From positions 1-14,109 of the forward strand of contig CAKRON010000067.1 in assembly GCA_934373455.1 (NCBI GenBank): a stretch of DNA of 14,109 bases, read 5' to 3'. Under the pieces are notes generated by a model, which saw only the letters and a list, made by a program, of their open reading frames with translations, was not told where the DNA came from and did no database searches. Of the stretch, positions 1 to 6,516 are shown piece after piece (the first letter of the stretch is position 1; the number at the start of each line of letters is the position of its first letter). The position numbers and the translations under genes were made by a program. Origin of the DNA: an uncultured Marvinbryantia sp. GTDB taxonomy: Bacteria > Bacillota > Clostridia > Lachnospirales > Lachnospiraceae.

Positions 1-5
1 ATATT

Positions 6-890
6 ATGCATTACACAGGAACAATTTGGAGACCACCTTATGAGGCGTACAGTGCCCTGGTTCAGGTAACGGCTGGCTGCACTCATCATAAATGTAAATT
101 CTGTACTCTTTATGAGGATGTACCATTTAAATTTCGTATGTCCCCATTATCTGAGGTAGAGGAAGATTTGAAGGAAATCAGTCGTTATCACAGGAATGCA
201 AAAAGAGTTTTCTTTACTGGGGCAAACCCATTTGTTCTGAGCTTTGATAAGCTGAAAACTTTGGCAGAGTTGGTAAAGAAGTATTATCCCAAGGTGCAGT
301 CGATTGGCTGTTTTGCCCGCATAACTGATATTACACCAAAAACCACAGAACAGCTTAGAGAGCTTAGACAACTTGGATATAACAGTATCACTATTGGTGC
401 AGAAGCAGGTGATGAGGAATCACTGTCTTTTATGAACAAAGGTTTTGGGATAAAGGAGATTATTGCAGAGAGCAAAAGAATGGATGAGGTTGGTATGGAC
501 TATAATTTCTTTTATCTTGCCGGAATCTATGGCTCTGGTCGTGGAGAAATTGGAGCCCAAAATACTGCAAAAGTGTTTAATCAGGTTCATCCGAAGATTA
601 TTGTATCTTCCATGTTGACAATCTATCCGACTTCGGAATTGTATCAGGAAATTCAGAATGGAAATTGGACAGAAGAAACAGAAATCGAAAAACTGTACGA
701 GTTAAAGACATTGATTGAAAATCTTAACATTGAAACTTATTTTGCAACAATGGGTGCGTCTAACTGTATCAATGTAGAGGGATATTTGCCGAAAGATAAG
801 GCAAAAATGACAAAATGGTTGAATGAAGTTATTGATTCTGTAGACGAAAAGGAACTGAGAAGATATCGTGAGAATTTGCGGCATCTGTAA
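6..890 (+). CDS. Radical SAM protein
   Basis: A 294-residue protein of the radical SAM superfamily, expected to cleave S-adenosylmethionine with a 4Fe-4S cluster to start radical chemistry; the substrate cannot be told from sequence. The cluster motif is C25-x4-C30-x2-C33 followed by a tyrosine, one residue wider at the first gap than the classic Cx3Cx2C. Later strands are recognisable as FTGANP (about residues 69-74) and TIGAEAGDEES (about 129-139), matching the SAM-binding parts of the barrel. It is close to full length for the small clostridial radical SAM proteins with this N-terminus. The ATG at base 6 gives a sensible start, but the ribosome site lies outside the window, so a slightly longer protein is possible. 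The next clear gene downstream on this strand is debris, so it appears to stand alone. Confidence 0.88.
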   Translation: MHYTGTIWRPPYEAYSALVQVTAGCTHHKCKFCTLYEDVPFKFRMSPLSEVEEDLKEISRYHRNAKRVFFTGANPFVLSFDKLKTLAELVKKYYPKVQSIGCFARITDITPKTTEQLRELRQLGYNSITIGAEAGDEESLSFMNKGFGIKEIIAESKRMDEVGMDYNFFYLAGIYGSGRGEIGAQNTAKVFNQVHPKIIVSSMLTIYPTSELYQEIQNGNWTEETEIEKLYELKTLIENLNIETYFATMGASNCINVEGYLPKDKAKMTKWLNEVIDSVDEKELRRYRENLRHL

Positions 891-937
891 GGGAAAATGA
901 TAAAAGCATTACAGGTTTATGAGAAAGGAGAGCTGAA

Positions 938-1105
938 ATGAATACACGTCGAAGTCGTGTGTTGTCTACATCGGGTGAATTCGTAGAAATCCTTAGATTT
1001 AGGCACTTTGCGAGGTATATGAGTTTCACACCCACAGGTAAACAGGGCAAGAAAAAGCAGATTATGAACGGCATTGAAGTGTCAGTAGTATTGCATCTGG
1101 TATGA
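938..1105 (+). CDS. Small hypothetical ORF (55 aa) in mobile-element debris
   Basis: A 55-codon ORF beginning at an ATG preceded by AAAGGAG at a workable distance. The peptide is basic (starts MNTRRSRVLSTSGEF, with GKQGKKK near residue 34). I do not recognise a family. It lies 47 bases after the radical SAM gene, at the left edge of a region full of mobile-element fragments, so it may be the remnant of a longer element gene. The opposite strand carries a 94-codon ORF over the same bases, so the coding strand is uncertain. Confidence 0.22.
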   Translation: MNTRRSRVLSTSGEFVEILRFRHFARYMSFTPTGKQGKKKQIMNGIEVSVVLHLV

Positions 1106-1160
1106 GGAAACACATTCGGATGGAATTAACATTTTTTATTCAATAGCATAGAAAAGAACC

Positions 1161-1210
1161 GAAAGGGCGCTTGTTTTCAGAGTTTCTGAAAGATGAGTGT
1201 CCTTTTCTTT
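1161..1210 (+). terminator. Terminator-like hairpin
   Basis: An imperfect inverted repeat: GGGCGCTT (1165-1172) pairs, with G-U pairs, with GAGTGTCC (1195-1202). An inner stem TTTCAG/CTGAAA closes a five-base loop, and the outer AAA pairs with the TTT that begins a T-rich tail (TTTTCTTTT). This fits an intrinsic terminator on the plus strand at the end of the small ORF region, but the stem has bulges. Confidence 0.4.
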
Positions 1211-1238
1211 TACTCAAAATCAAAGGAGCAGATAAAAA

Positions 1239-1391
1239 ATGGCAAGAAAAGAAGAACAGTATGAACTTCATGCTGTCATGGAACTGGTTGGAAAATATTT
1301 TCCGGCAGATTATACTCCGGCACAGCAGATGGAACTGATAGAAAAGTTGCTGAAAAACTGGGCAAAACAGAATATGACAATGGCGAAATAA
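1239..1391 (+). CDS. Small hypothetical protein (50 aa)
   Basis: An ORF of 50 codons (starts MARKEEQYELHAV, ends NWAKQNMTMAK) with AAAGGAG 9-10 bases before the ATG. The composition is that of a soluble, mostly helical protein with a charged N-terminus and a TPAQQMELIEKLLKNW stretch suggesting a single amphipathic helix. The good ribosome site, ordinary codon use and protein-like composition argue it is or was translated. I do not recognise the family; its setting among mobile-element remnants suggests it is a cargo or accessory gene of a lost conjugative element. Confidence 0.45.
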   Translation: MARKEEQYELHAVMELVGKYFPADYTPAQQMELIEKLLKNWAKQNMTMAK

Positions 1392-1399
1392 GAAAGGAT

Positions 1400-1740
1400 G
1401 CAAAGGGAAGCTGAACCTTGGGCATATGGGTGAAAGCCGTGGAACGTGTGAAGAAACTGGAAAGCAGCACGGAGGAATCCCTCGGTATAGAGGAAAAGGT
1501 ATGTATGAAAAGTGTGGTTCGGAACTGGAGAGACCCTACCCATCACCGAAAGGTAAAAAGAAAGCGAATAAGCTTGGCGAAATCGTATTTCTGATGGGAG
1601 GGAGTCGGAGAGGAACATAGTACCGATAATGACTGTGCAAGAAAACGCAGTCTATGGGAAGGTTCCTTGCTTCATTCACGTTTGTAGAGAGGGTAAGAGT
1701 GAGAGAATGTCATGCAGACTAGATCAGGCGGACACAATGG
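1400..1740 (+). mobile_element. Probable group II intron 5' remnant, no reverse transcriptase
   Basis: A 340-base stretch with no convincing gene whose wording resembles the RNA part of bacterial group II introns: GGGTGAAAGCCGTGGAACG near 1426, GGAGGAATCCCTCGGTATAG near 1470, a GGTTCGGAACTGGAGAGACCC-like piece near 1516-1536, and GGGAGTCGGAG followed by AACATAGTACCGAT just before an ATG at 1629. From that ATG a 45-codon ORF runs to 1766, ending exactly where unrelated sequence begins, which could be the stub of the intron-encoded protein. No reverse transcriptase domains, domain V or 3' end are present, and a canonical GTGCG 5' end was not found, so both ends are lost. Assignment is by recalled sequence similarity, not by an alignment. 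Confidence 0.42.
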
Positions 1741-1744
1741 TAGA

Positions 1745-1837
1745 TCAGATGGCAAAAACGGCATGAAATCGACGACTTAAAGTTTGTATGTAGCCATGAT
1801 CTACAGCAATAATTTTTGTGTTTCTGAGTTCTCTCAT
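1745..1837 (-). pseudogene. 5' fragment of a ParM/actin-like segregation gene
   Basis: Reading on the minus strand, an AGGAGG ribosome site is followed by an ATG and 30 codons beginning MRELRNTKIIAVDHGY. This is the phosphate-1 loop start (K-I-I-A-x-D-H-G-Y) of the ParM/StbA-like actin proteins common on Firmicute plasmids and conjugative transposons, normally about 300 residues long. Homology ends near residue 16-18 and the frame closes at 1745, so only the N-terminus survives; the rest is replaced by the intron-like remnant in the opposite orientation. It marks a deletion or rearrangement junction. The ribosome site is intact, so a short peptide might still be made. Confidence 0.55.
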
Positions 1838-1867
1838 AAAAAATCCCTCCTGTTTTTGTATTAATTT

Positions 1868-1903
1868 CCACAGCAGTTCGTACCGGTTACTGGTCTGCTG
1901 TGG
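1868..1903. repeat. 9-bp perfect inverted repeat upstream of the ParM-like fragment
   Basis: CCACAGCAG (1868-1876) and CTGCTGTGG (1895-1903) form a perfect 9-bp inverted repeat around an 18-base spacer containing ACCGGT. It lies 31 bases upstream of the ParM-like start, where plasmid partition operons keep their centromere or operator, but a structural or terminator role for the minus-strand anti-sigma transcript is equally possible. Confidence 0.4.
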
Positions 1904-2019
1904 GATAAGCATACAAAAATCAGAAAGGGAAGGCATTGAGAAGAAATTGAGAAAAATGGATACCAATATATAAGAGCGTATATGAATAATGTTGCATAGA
2001 GTATTCAAACAAATATATA

Positions 2020-3003
2020 TTACCTTTTTTTCATTTTGATTATACCGATTCCAATAAGACAAGCACTGATTAATCCACCAGCAATTAAAATTATTACATA
2101 GGCATTTGCATTGATACTGATGTCTGTACTCCAATTTGAAAAGTTGACGTGACTGATAGTAAGTTGTCTTTTCTGTTCAATAAGAAAAGTACAGATATCG
2201 TTGGAAAAAATCATCCATATACTACACAAGAAAGTACTGATTCCGGCTTTGATGAAAGAATTTACAGGTAAATATCTTATTGTGAGGAAAATGAGCCATA
2301 CACCTAGCATAAGGACGAATGCAACAATGCTTCCTGTTTTCATTTCAGCCATTCCTGAACGGTAACATACAATGAATATTGTAAAATATAGCCATAACGT
2401 GTCCCATATCATAGTAATAAGAGCTTTTTTATCAGATAAAACAGGTGGTAAAGTGATATTTCGTATTATAAAAGGGAAGAATACCACAGATAATCCGAAT
2501 AAAGTAGGGATTGACCAATATAGGAATTCTCCGCCTCCATTCATGGCATCCACGAAAAAGAAAATCAGCAATAAAGCGGCAATGCTGCATAGGATACATT
2601 TTAAAAATCTTTTTTGTGAAGATATCAAAGGAATTACAGTAAGTGCAGCAACAAGCATCATGGATGCAGTGACCACAAGAAATACACCAAGTCCTCCTCC
2701 GTTTGCCATAGATACAATAAAGGTAATAATGATTGGCAGAAGAAGGATACCTGCTATAACAACGCCGGCTTTAAAAGCGGCATTCCGTTCTTTTTGAGCG
2801 TGACGGGCAAGAACTCCTTTTGATTCCTGTTTGATAACTGTGTTAATGGTATTATTCGCTAACTGTTCATAAGTATTTCTGCATTTTGGACAGTAAGTTA
2901 AATGCTGTTCTACCAGTTGGCAACTTGACAAGCTGCATGCATGGTCATAATAAAGTGGCAGAAGATCCTGCACAATATCACATTGATTTTGATTATTATT
3001 CAT
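2020..3003 (-). CDS. Zinc-binding anti-sigma factor, multi-spanning membrane protein
   Basis: The 327-residue partner of the upstream ECF sigma factor, expected to hold it inactive at the membrane until a signal arrives. The N-terminal cytoplasmic part carries the zinc anti-sigma motif H34-x3-C38-x2-C41 with a preceding Cys at residue 8 (putative zf-HC2 fold). From about residue 75 on there are some eight hydrophobic segments, much more membrane than the usual single-span anti-sigma factor, ending in KMKKR on the cytoplasmic side. Two ATGs are possible: 3009 leaves only 3 bases after AAAGGA, whereas 3003 gives 9, so 3003 is chosen. Either way it overlaps the sigma stop codon, implying translational coupling. 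The signal sensed is unknown; the large membrane part may be the sensor. Confidence 0.82.
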   Translation of the reverse strand: MNNNQNQCDIVQDLLPLYYDHACSLSSCQLVEQHLTYCPKCRNTYEQLANNTINTVIKQESKGVLARHAQKERNAAFKAGVVIAGILLLPIIITFIVSMANGGGLGVFLVVTASMMLVAALTVIPLISSQKRFLKCILCSIAALLLIFFFVDAMNGGGEFLYWSIPTLFGLSVVFFPFIIRNITLPPVLSDKKALITMIWDTLWLYFTIFIVCYRSGMAEMKTGSIVAFVLMLGVWLIFLTIRYLPVNSFIKAGISTFLCSIWMIFSNDICTFLIEQKRQLTISHVNFSNWSTDISINANAYVIILIAGGLISACLIGIGIIKMKKR

Positions 3004-3475
3004 GTTCATCCATCCTTTCTTTGATCTTTAATCTTGCCCTATGATAAGTAACTCTTGCCCAGTTCTCTGTTTTACCAAAGATAGTTCCAATCTGTGAAAA
3101 TGATAATTCTCCAAATACCCTAAGCTGGAATACTTCTTTATAAGGCTCCTGAAGTTCATGAAGTATGAGATGGATCTGAAGAGCTGTGTCTTGATCTTCA
3201 TAATTATTTACCATATCAAAAGATACTTCAGAGCTAGCTTCATCAAAAGATGCATATTTAGTATTTTTTCTGCATTCATCAATTGCAAGGTTTTTAGCAA
3301 TACTACAAAGCCAGGTAAATTCGCTGGATTTGCCTTCGTATGTGTGTTTTGCGGTCATAGCTTTATAAAAAGTATTTTGGGTAATTTCCTCCGCAAGAGA
3401 CTGATTTTTTACAATAGTCATCACATATGAGTAAACCTGCAGATAATATGAATTGTACAATTTCTCATAATCCAG
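2996..3475 (-). CDS. ECF-family RNA polymerase sigma factor, probable CTG start
   Basis: A sigma-70 family factor of the extracytoplasmic group. Region 2 is visible as LYNSYYLQVYSYVM...SLAEEITQNTF near the N-terminus and region 4 as ELSFSQIGTIFGKTENWARVTYHRAR near the C-terminus. Length (159 residues) is typical. The first ordinary start is TTG at 3460, but that is 24 bases from a near-perfect AAAGGAGG site and would remove the first residues of region 2. The in-frame CTG at 3475 lies exactly 9 bases after AGGAGG and gives the family-like start (M)DYEKLYNSYY. An in-frame TGA sits just upstream at 3482-3484, so translation cannot begin earlier. The gene overlaps its anti-sigma partner and has an ECF-type promoter in front, so it is probably self-activating. 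Confidence 0.85.
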   Translation of the reverse strand: MDYEKLYNSYYLQVYSYVMTIVKNQSLAEEITQNTFYKAMTAKHTYEGKSSEFTWLCSIAKNLAIDECRKNTKYASFDEASSEVSFDMVNNYEDQDTALQIHLILHELQEPYKEVFQLRVFGELSFSQIGTIFGKTENWARVTYHRARLKIKERMDEHE

Positions 3476-3502
3476 AACTGGTCACCTCCTTTGTACATAG
3501 AT

Positions 3503-3530
3503 TAGACGGAGAAAGGATAGTTTCGTTACA
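3503..3530 (-). promoter_or_regulatory. ECF-type autoregulatory promoter of the sigma operon
   Basis: On the minus strand TGTAAC (3530-3525) and CGTCTA (3508-3503) are separated by 16 bases, the -35 TGAAAC-like and -10 CGTC pattern recognised by Bacillus SigM/SigV/SigW-type factors. It lies about 13 bases upstream of the AGGAGG of the sigma gene, giving a very short leader. The location points to positive self-control. Confidence 0.68.
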
Positions 3531-3538
3531 AATTTTTT

Positions 3539-3738
3539 CTATTTTATTATTTGTTTTTGGAAGCCAGGATTTCGCAGATAACTGTAATCGACATCATACA
3601 CATATCCATATAAAATCAGTTTGCGTAAAAGGCTGACATGCTTTTCATGCCGGATGCTTTGAATTTGGTATTGAGAATGTATTGCTCATCATCACTGAGA
3701 TAAAATTGCACCGGATTGGTGCGGTTTCGGTTTGTCAT
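3539..3738 (-). pseudogene. MobC-like relaxosome protein, frameshifted
   Basis: From ATG 3738, with AAAGGA 9 bases upstream, the frame reads MTNRNRTNPVQFYLSDDEQY... to ...SMSAFYAN and stops. Shifting frame at the run of T in GCCTTTTACG restores LRKLILYGYVYDVDYSYLR, the expected continuation of small ribbon-helix-helix mobilisation proteins (MobC family, bind the nick region with the relaxase). Loss of one T explains it. The protein would be about 66 residues, shorter than the usual 100 or so, so the C-terminus is probably also gone. The shifted frame closes with TAG at 3539-3541, next to the ECF promoter. Confidence 0.68.
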
Positions 3739-3765
3739 TGAGTCACGTCCTTTCTAAATCGGGGT

Positions 3766-3804
3766 ACAAAAAACTGCTGTAAAATGTTCAATTTTTACAA
3801 CAGT
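3766..3804 (-). terminator. Rho-independent terminator (minus strand)
   Basis: On the minus strand ACTGTTGTAAAA pairs with TTTTACAGCAGT (11 of 12) around an 8-base loop and runs into TTTTTTG. It would end the transcript of the TetR gene at 3945-4535, 140 bases further upstream. The 140 bases in between hold short broken frames only; nothing recognised. Confidence 0.7.
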
Positions 3805-3944
3805 CTATTTCGTGTTTTATTCAATTTTGGGTGTAATATTTTCTTGTATCCAGGCTTTATCTGTTGGATTTGGAATTTCACAGAATCATGCCGTACAGCT
3901 TGTAACATACCATGGGGTGTAAGGGCTGATTTGCTGACAACAAG

Positions 3945-4535
3945 TTAGGGTTTTAAGAGTCTTTTTATGACTTTCTGTATATGGTACCAATCCTCATTTT
4001 TTTCCCACCCCAGAGATTTATTCACGGCAAAATTTCCATAGAGCATATAAAGGAAAATTTTTTCTGCCTCCCATTCGTTGAGATGATAAGTTCTCATAAT
4101 TTCTGGAATACGCTGTGGTTTTTGCATTTGATACAGCTTCCTGAGCATATGATGGGATAAGCTTTCGTCCAGAAAAAGGATTCGATATTTGGGGTTGCTG
4201 GCGGCGCGCTGACAGGCAGGAAGCAGGGCGTCGGGATCCGGGTTTCTTTCTTCGATGTTTTTCTCGTTTTCTATGCTCCGATTGGAGATGGCAGAGGGGA
4301 GCGGCTGGATGGCGTCAAGCTCTGTAAGCCGGAGGGCGTCGTCCAGCAGTTCATCTAAAACGTTGTCGATATTATTATAATGCAGGTAAAAGGTCGCTCT
4401 GGTAATCTCGGATTGCTTGCACAGGGCGGTAACGGTTATCTTTTCATAGGATGTTTTCTGGAGCAGTTCCAGAAGCGCATCCTTAATCATGCCTTTGGTT
4501 ATGAGGGTTCTTCGATCTGTTTTTCTTACTGTCAA
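3945..4535 (-). CDS. TetR/AcrR-type regulator 1
   Basis: A 196-residue TetR-fold regulator. The N-terminal helix-turn-helix is clear: KDALLELLQKTSYEKITVTA then LCKQSEITRATFYLHYNNID at about residues 18-57. The C-terminal ligand or dimer domain is of the type seen in small clostridial TetR proteins. The reading frame can begin at TTG 4565, ATG 4550 or TTG 4535; only 4535 has a good ribosome site (GGAGG, 8 bases), and it gives the start (M)TVRKTDRRT that aligns with the sister protein at 8679-9266 (QKTDRRT). It is transcribed away from the sirtuin genes, from a strong promoter inside the shared intergenic region, so it likely controls both itself and the sirtuin operon. Confidence 0.85.
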   Translation of the reverse strand: MTVRKTDRRTLITKGMIKDALLELLQKTSYEKITVTALCKQSEITRATFYLHYNNIDNVLDELLDDALRLTELDAIQPLPSAISNRSIENEKNIEERNPDPDALLPACQRAASNPKYRILFLDESLSHHMLRKLYQMQKPQRIPEIMRTYHLNEWEAEKIFLYMLYGNFAVNKSLGWEKNEDWYHIQKVIKRLLKP

Positions 4536-4590
4536 TTTGCTTTCCTCCATAAAAATGTTATACAAAAATTTAGTATTTGTAAAGAATTGT

Positions 4591-4622
4591 TCCTATCCGA
4601 ATGATGTTGGATAGGACTTTTT
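4591..4622 (+). terminator. Hairpin followed by a T run in the divergent intergenic region
   Basis: TCCTATCC (4591-4598) and GGATAGGA (4609-4616) form a perfect 8-bp stem, followed on the plus strand by CTTTTT. It has terminator form for plus-strand transcription, although no plus-strand gene lies upstream. For the minus-strand regulator it falls in the 5' leader. It may be a boundary that blocks read-through, or a protein-binding palindrome. Confidence 0.45.
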
Positions 4623-4628
4623 GTGTTA

Positions 4629-4655
4629 TATACAGTATAATCTTTTCTATACAGT
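4629..4655. promoter_or_regulatory. Candidate TetR operator: TATACAGT direct repeats
   Basis: TATACAGT occurs at 4629-4636 and 4648-4655; the first lies in the 11-base palindrome TATACAGTATA (4629-4639). The two copies flank and overlap the -10 of the minus-strand promoter and a plus-strand TATAAT at 4636-4641, a sensible place for a repressor to act on both directions. Confidence 0.4.
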
Positions 4656-4662
4656 GTGTCAA
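4634..4662 (-). promoter_or_regulatory. Consensus promoter for TetR regulator 1
   Basis: On the minus strand TTGACA (4662-4657) and TATACT (4639-4634) are 17 bases apart. It faces the TetR 1 gene. On the plus strand the overlapping TATAAT (4636-4641) may serve the sirtuin operon, but it lacks a recognisable -35. Confidence 0.7.
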
Positions 4663-4692
4663 GAAGTTGACGCATGGAAAGGAGACTGTTTT

Positions 4693-5538
4693 ATGAGCGA
4701 ATATAAAGAAATAGCAGATAAACTGAAAGAGGCAGATGCAATTTTAATCGGTGCAAGCAACGGATTTTCCATTTCGGAGGGGCTTCATATTTTTGCGGAT
4801 AATCAGGCTTTTGAAGAGGTTTTCGGAGATTTTAAAAGAGCCTATGGGATTCGGAATATCCTTTCAGGGCTTTTTGCCGACTGGCCCTCGGAAGAAGTAA
4901 AATGGGCATTCTTGAGCAGGCTAATTCATCATTATAGCATTGGGTACACGGGCAGCCCCAATACGGAGGCATTAAAAACGCTCATCGGAGACAAGTCGTA
5001 TTTCTTTGTGACTTCCAACGGAGAAAATCATTTTGAACTTGCCGGATTTTCCCCGGACTGCATCTGGGAGATTGAGGGAAGCTGGAAGAAAATGCAGTGC
5101 GAGCAGGGCTGCCATGATACCCTGTATCCCTTATTTCCGCTGATCCCGGATATGGCAGCGTCCGAGAAGAACATGAAAATCCCATCGGAGCTTGTGCCCA
5201 GGTGCCCGAAATGCGGCGGAACCATGATTGGACATTCGCCCCAGAGATATATGACGGCTGCAGACAGGGAGATACAGAGGCGGTTTCAGAATTTTGTTCA
5301 GAAATATCATGGGAAAAAGTTGGTTGTTCTGGAGCTGGGAATCGGTTGGAGAAATCAACTGATCAAGGTACCGCTTATGAATCTGGTTAAGAAAGAGCCT
5401 TATGCTGCTTATATTACGATCAACAAAGGAGAGATCTATATTCCGGATGAGATTGCGGAAAAATCCTATGGTCTTGACGGAGATATGATAGAGATATTGG
5501 GACGGCTGAGACGGGCCGCAGAAGAAAGAAACCAATGA
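4693..5538 (+). CDS. SIR2-family protein, class M (SirTM)-like, copy 1, divergent NAD site
   Basis: A 281-residue Rossmann-fold sirtuin resembling class M sirtuins, which in staphylococci and streptococci transfer ADP-ribose from NAD. Landmarks: NAD loop GASNGFSISEG (20-30) for the usual GAGxGxSxxAG; FFVTSNGENHF (104-114) for TTNxDxQF; a zinc ribbon with C136, C140, C171 and C174; ELGIGWRNQL (214-223) and YITINKGE near the end. The start at 4693 has AAAGGAG 8 bases before. Odd points: the catalytic position is Glu128 (EIEGS) where class M proteins have Gln, and the NAD-site Asp is Glu111. This predicts altered or lost catalysis. It overlaps no gene but is followed within 15 bases by copy 2, so the two are co-transcribed. 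Confidence 0.85.
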   Translation: MSEYKEIADKLKEADAILIGASNGFSISEGLHIFADNQAFEEVFGDFKRAYGIRNILSGLFADWPSEEVKWAFLSRLIHHYSIGYTGSPNTEALKTLIGDKSYFFVTSNGENHFELAGFSPDCIWEIEGSWKKMQCEQGCHDTLYPLFPLIPDMAASEKNMKIPSELVPRCPKCGGTMIGHSPQRYMTAADREIQRRFQNFVQKYHGKKLVVLELGIGWRNQLIKVPLMNLVKKEPYAAYITINKGEIYIPDEIAEKSYGLDGDMIEILGRLRRAAEERNQ

Positions 5539-5552
5539 TGGAGGAAATGCAA

Positions 5553-6512
5553 ATGAGTATGTATGAAAATCTGGTTATACAGACACAGAGGAATTATTCC
5601 AGATATTATGGAACGTATGCCGCCGGAAAAACGTCGGTCAGATTAAGCGACAGAGAGCCACTGCCTTACGAAAAGCAGATTGAGAAATTGATTGAAAAAA
5701 TAAAAGAAGCAGACTGCATTGTAGTTGGCGGCGCTTCTGGACTGTCTTCCGCGGGAGGCGGGGATTTTTACTATGAGGATACACCGTCCTTTCGCCGATA
5801 TTTCGGAAAGTTTGCAGAAAAATATGGGTTTAAAGGAGCGTTTGCAGGCATGGGGCATCCATATAAGACCCGTGGAGAATTCTGGGCTTATCTGGCTACC
5901 TTCCTGCATACGACACAGACCGCGCCTGTCCGGGAACCCTATCTGGATTTGGACGCTATTCTTCAGGGAAAAGATTTCTTTATTCTGACCACGAATCAGG
6001 ACACACAGTTTGTCAAGATTTATCCGGAGGAGAAGGTAGCGCAGATCCAGGGGGATCATCGCTTTTTTCAGTGTTCCAGACAGTGCTGCGACCGAACATG
6101 GGATGCGGTAAAGCCGGTAGAAAACATGATAGAAGTCATGGGAGACGGCACAAGTATTCCCGAAGAGCTGATCCCGCGTTGTCCGGTCTGCGGCGCGGAG
6201 GCATTTCCGTGGGTGCGCGGTTACGGTAATTTCCTGCAGGGAAGAAAATATGATGAGCAATATCAGAAAATCTCAAAGTATATCATGAACAACAAAGAGA
6301 AAAAGATACTCTTTCTGGAACTTGGGGTAGGGAGAATGACGCCGATGTTTATACAGGAACCTTTCTGGAACCTGACGCTGAACCTTCCGGATGCCTATTA
6401 TATCGCTGTAAACGCACAATATGATTTCCTGCCCAAAGACATAGAGGAAAAGGGAATGGTCATTAAGGGAGATATTGCAAAGGTGCTGAAAGATGCTGCG
6501 GAAGGGATGTGA
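5553..6512 (+). CDS. SIR2-family protein, class M (SirTM)-like, copy 2, intact active site
   Basis: A 319-residue paralogue with an extra N-terminal segment of about 40 residues rich in Tyr and Arg. NAD loop GGASGLSSAGG (59-69); LTTNQDTQF (145-153) with Asn148 and Asp150; IQGD with Gln166 in place of the sirtuin catalytic His, the class M hallmark; zinc ligands C174, C178, C210 and C213; LELGVGRMTPMF and INxx-type end strand. It is therefore predicted to be an NAD-dependent protein ADP-ribosyltransferase. Start chosen at 5553 because GGAGG lies 8 bases before; the upstream ATGs at 5535-5547 overlap that ribosome site and the copy 1 stop. No macrodomain, GcvH-L or lipoate ligase gene is next to it, so its target is unknown. 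Confidence 0.87.
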   Translation: MSMYENLVIQTQRNYSRYYGTYAAGKTSVRLSDREPLPYEKQIEKLIEKIKEADCIVVGGASGLSSAGGGDFYYEDTPSFRRYFGKFAEKYGFKGAFAGMGHPYKTRGEFWAYLATFLHTTQTAPVREPYLDLDAILQGKDFFILTTNQDTQFVKIYPEEKVAQIQGDHRFFQCSRQCCDRTWDAVKPVENMIEVMGDGTSIPEELIPRCPVCGAEAFPWVRGYGNFLQGRKYDEQYQKISKYIMNNKEKKILFLELGVGRMTPMFIQEPFWNLTLNLPDAYYIAVNAQYDFLPKDIEEKGMVIKGDIAKVLKDAAEGM

Positions 6513-6516
6513 AAAA

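Noticed and set aside
829..1113. 94-codon minus-strand ORF over the first debris ORF
   Set aside because: It overlaps the end of the radical SAM gene and has no ribosome site; kept only as a doubt about the strand of the 938-1105 ORF.
1426..1620. 64-codon ORF in the intron-like stretch
   Set aside because: Gly, Lys and Arg rich with no ribosome site; better explained as structured RNA-type sequence.
2372..2797. 141-codon plus-strand ORF
   Set aside because: It lies wholly inside the anti-sigma gene on the other strand, has no ribosome site and no recognisable protein pattern.
3805..3944. Possible C-terminal gene fragment (minus strand, frame containing NPTDKAWIQENITPK)
   Set aside because: Short, broken and not recognised; not enough to call a pseudogene.
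5643..6260. 205-codon minus-strand ORF
   Set aside because: It is antisense to sirtuin copy 2, whose motifs are unambiguous.
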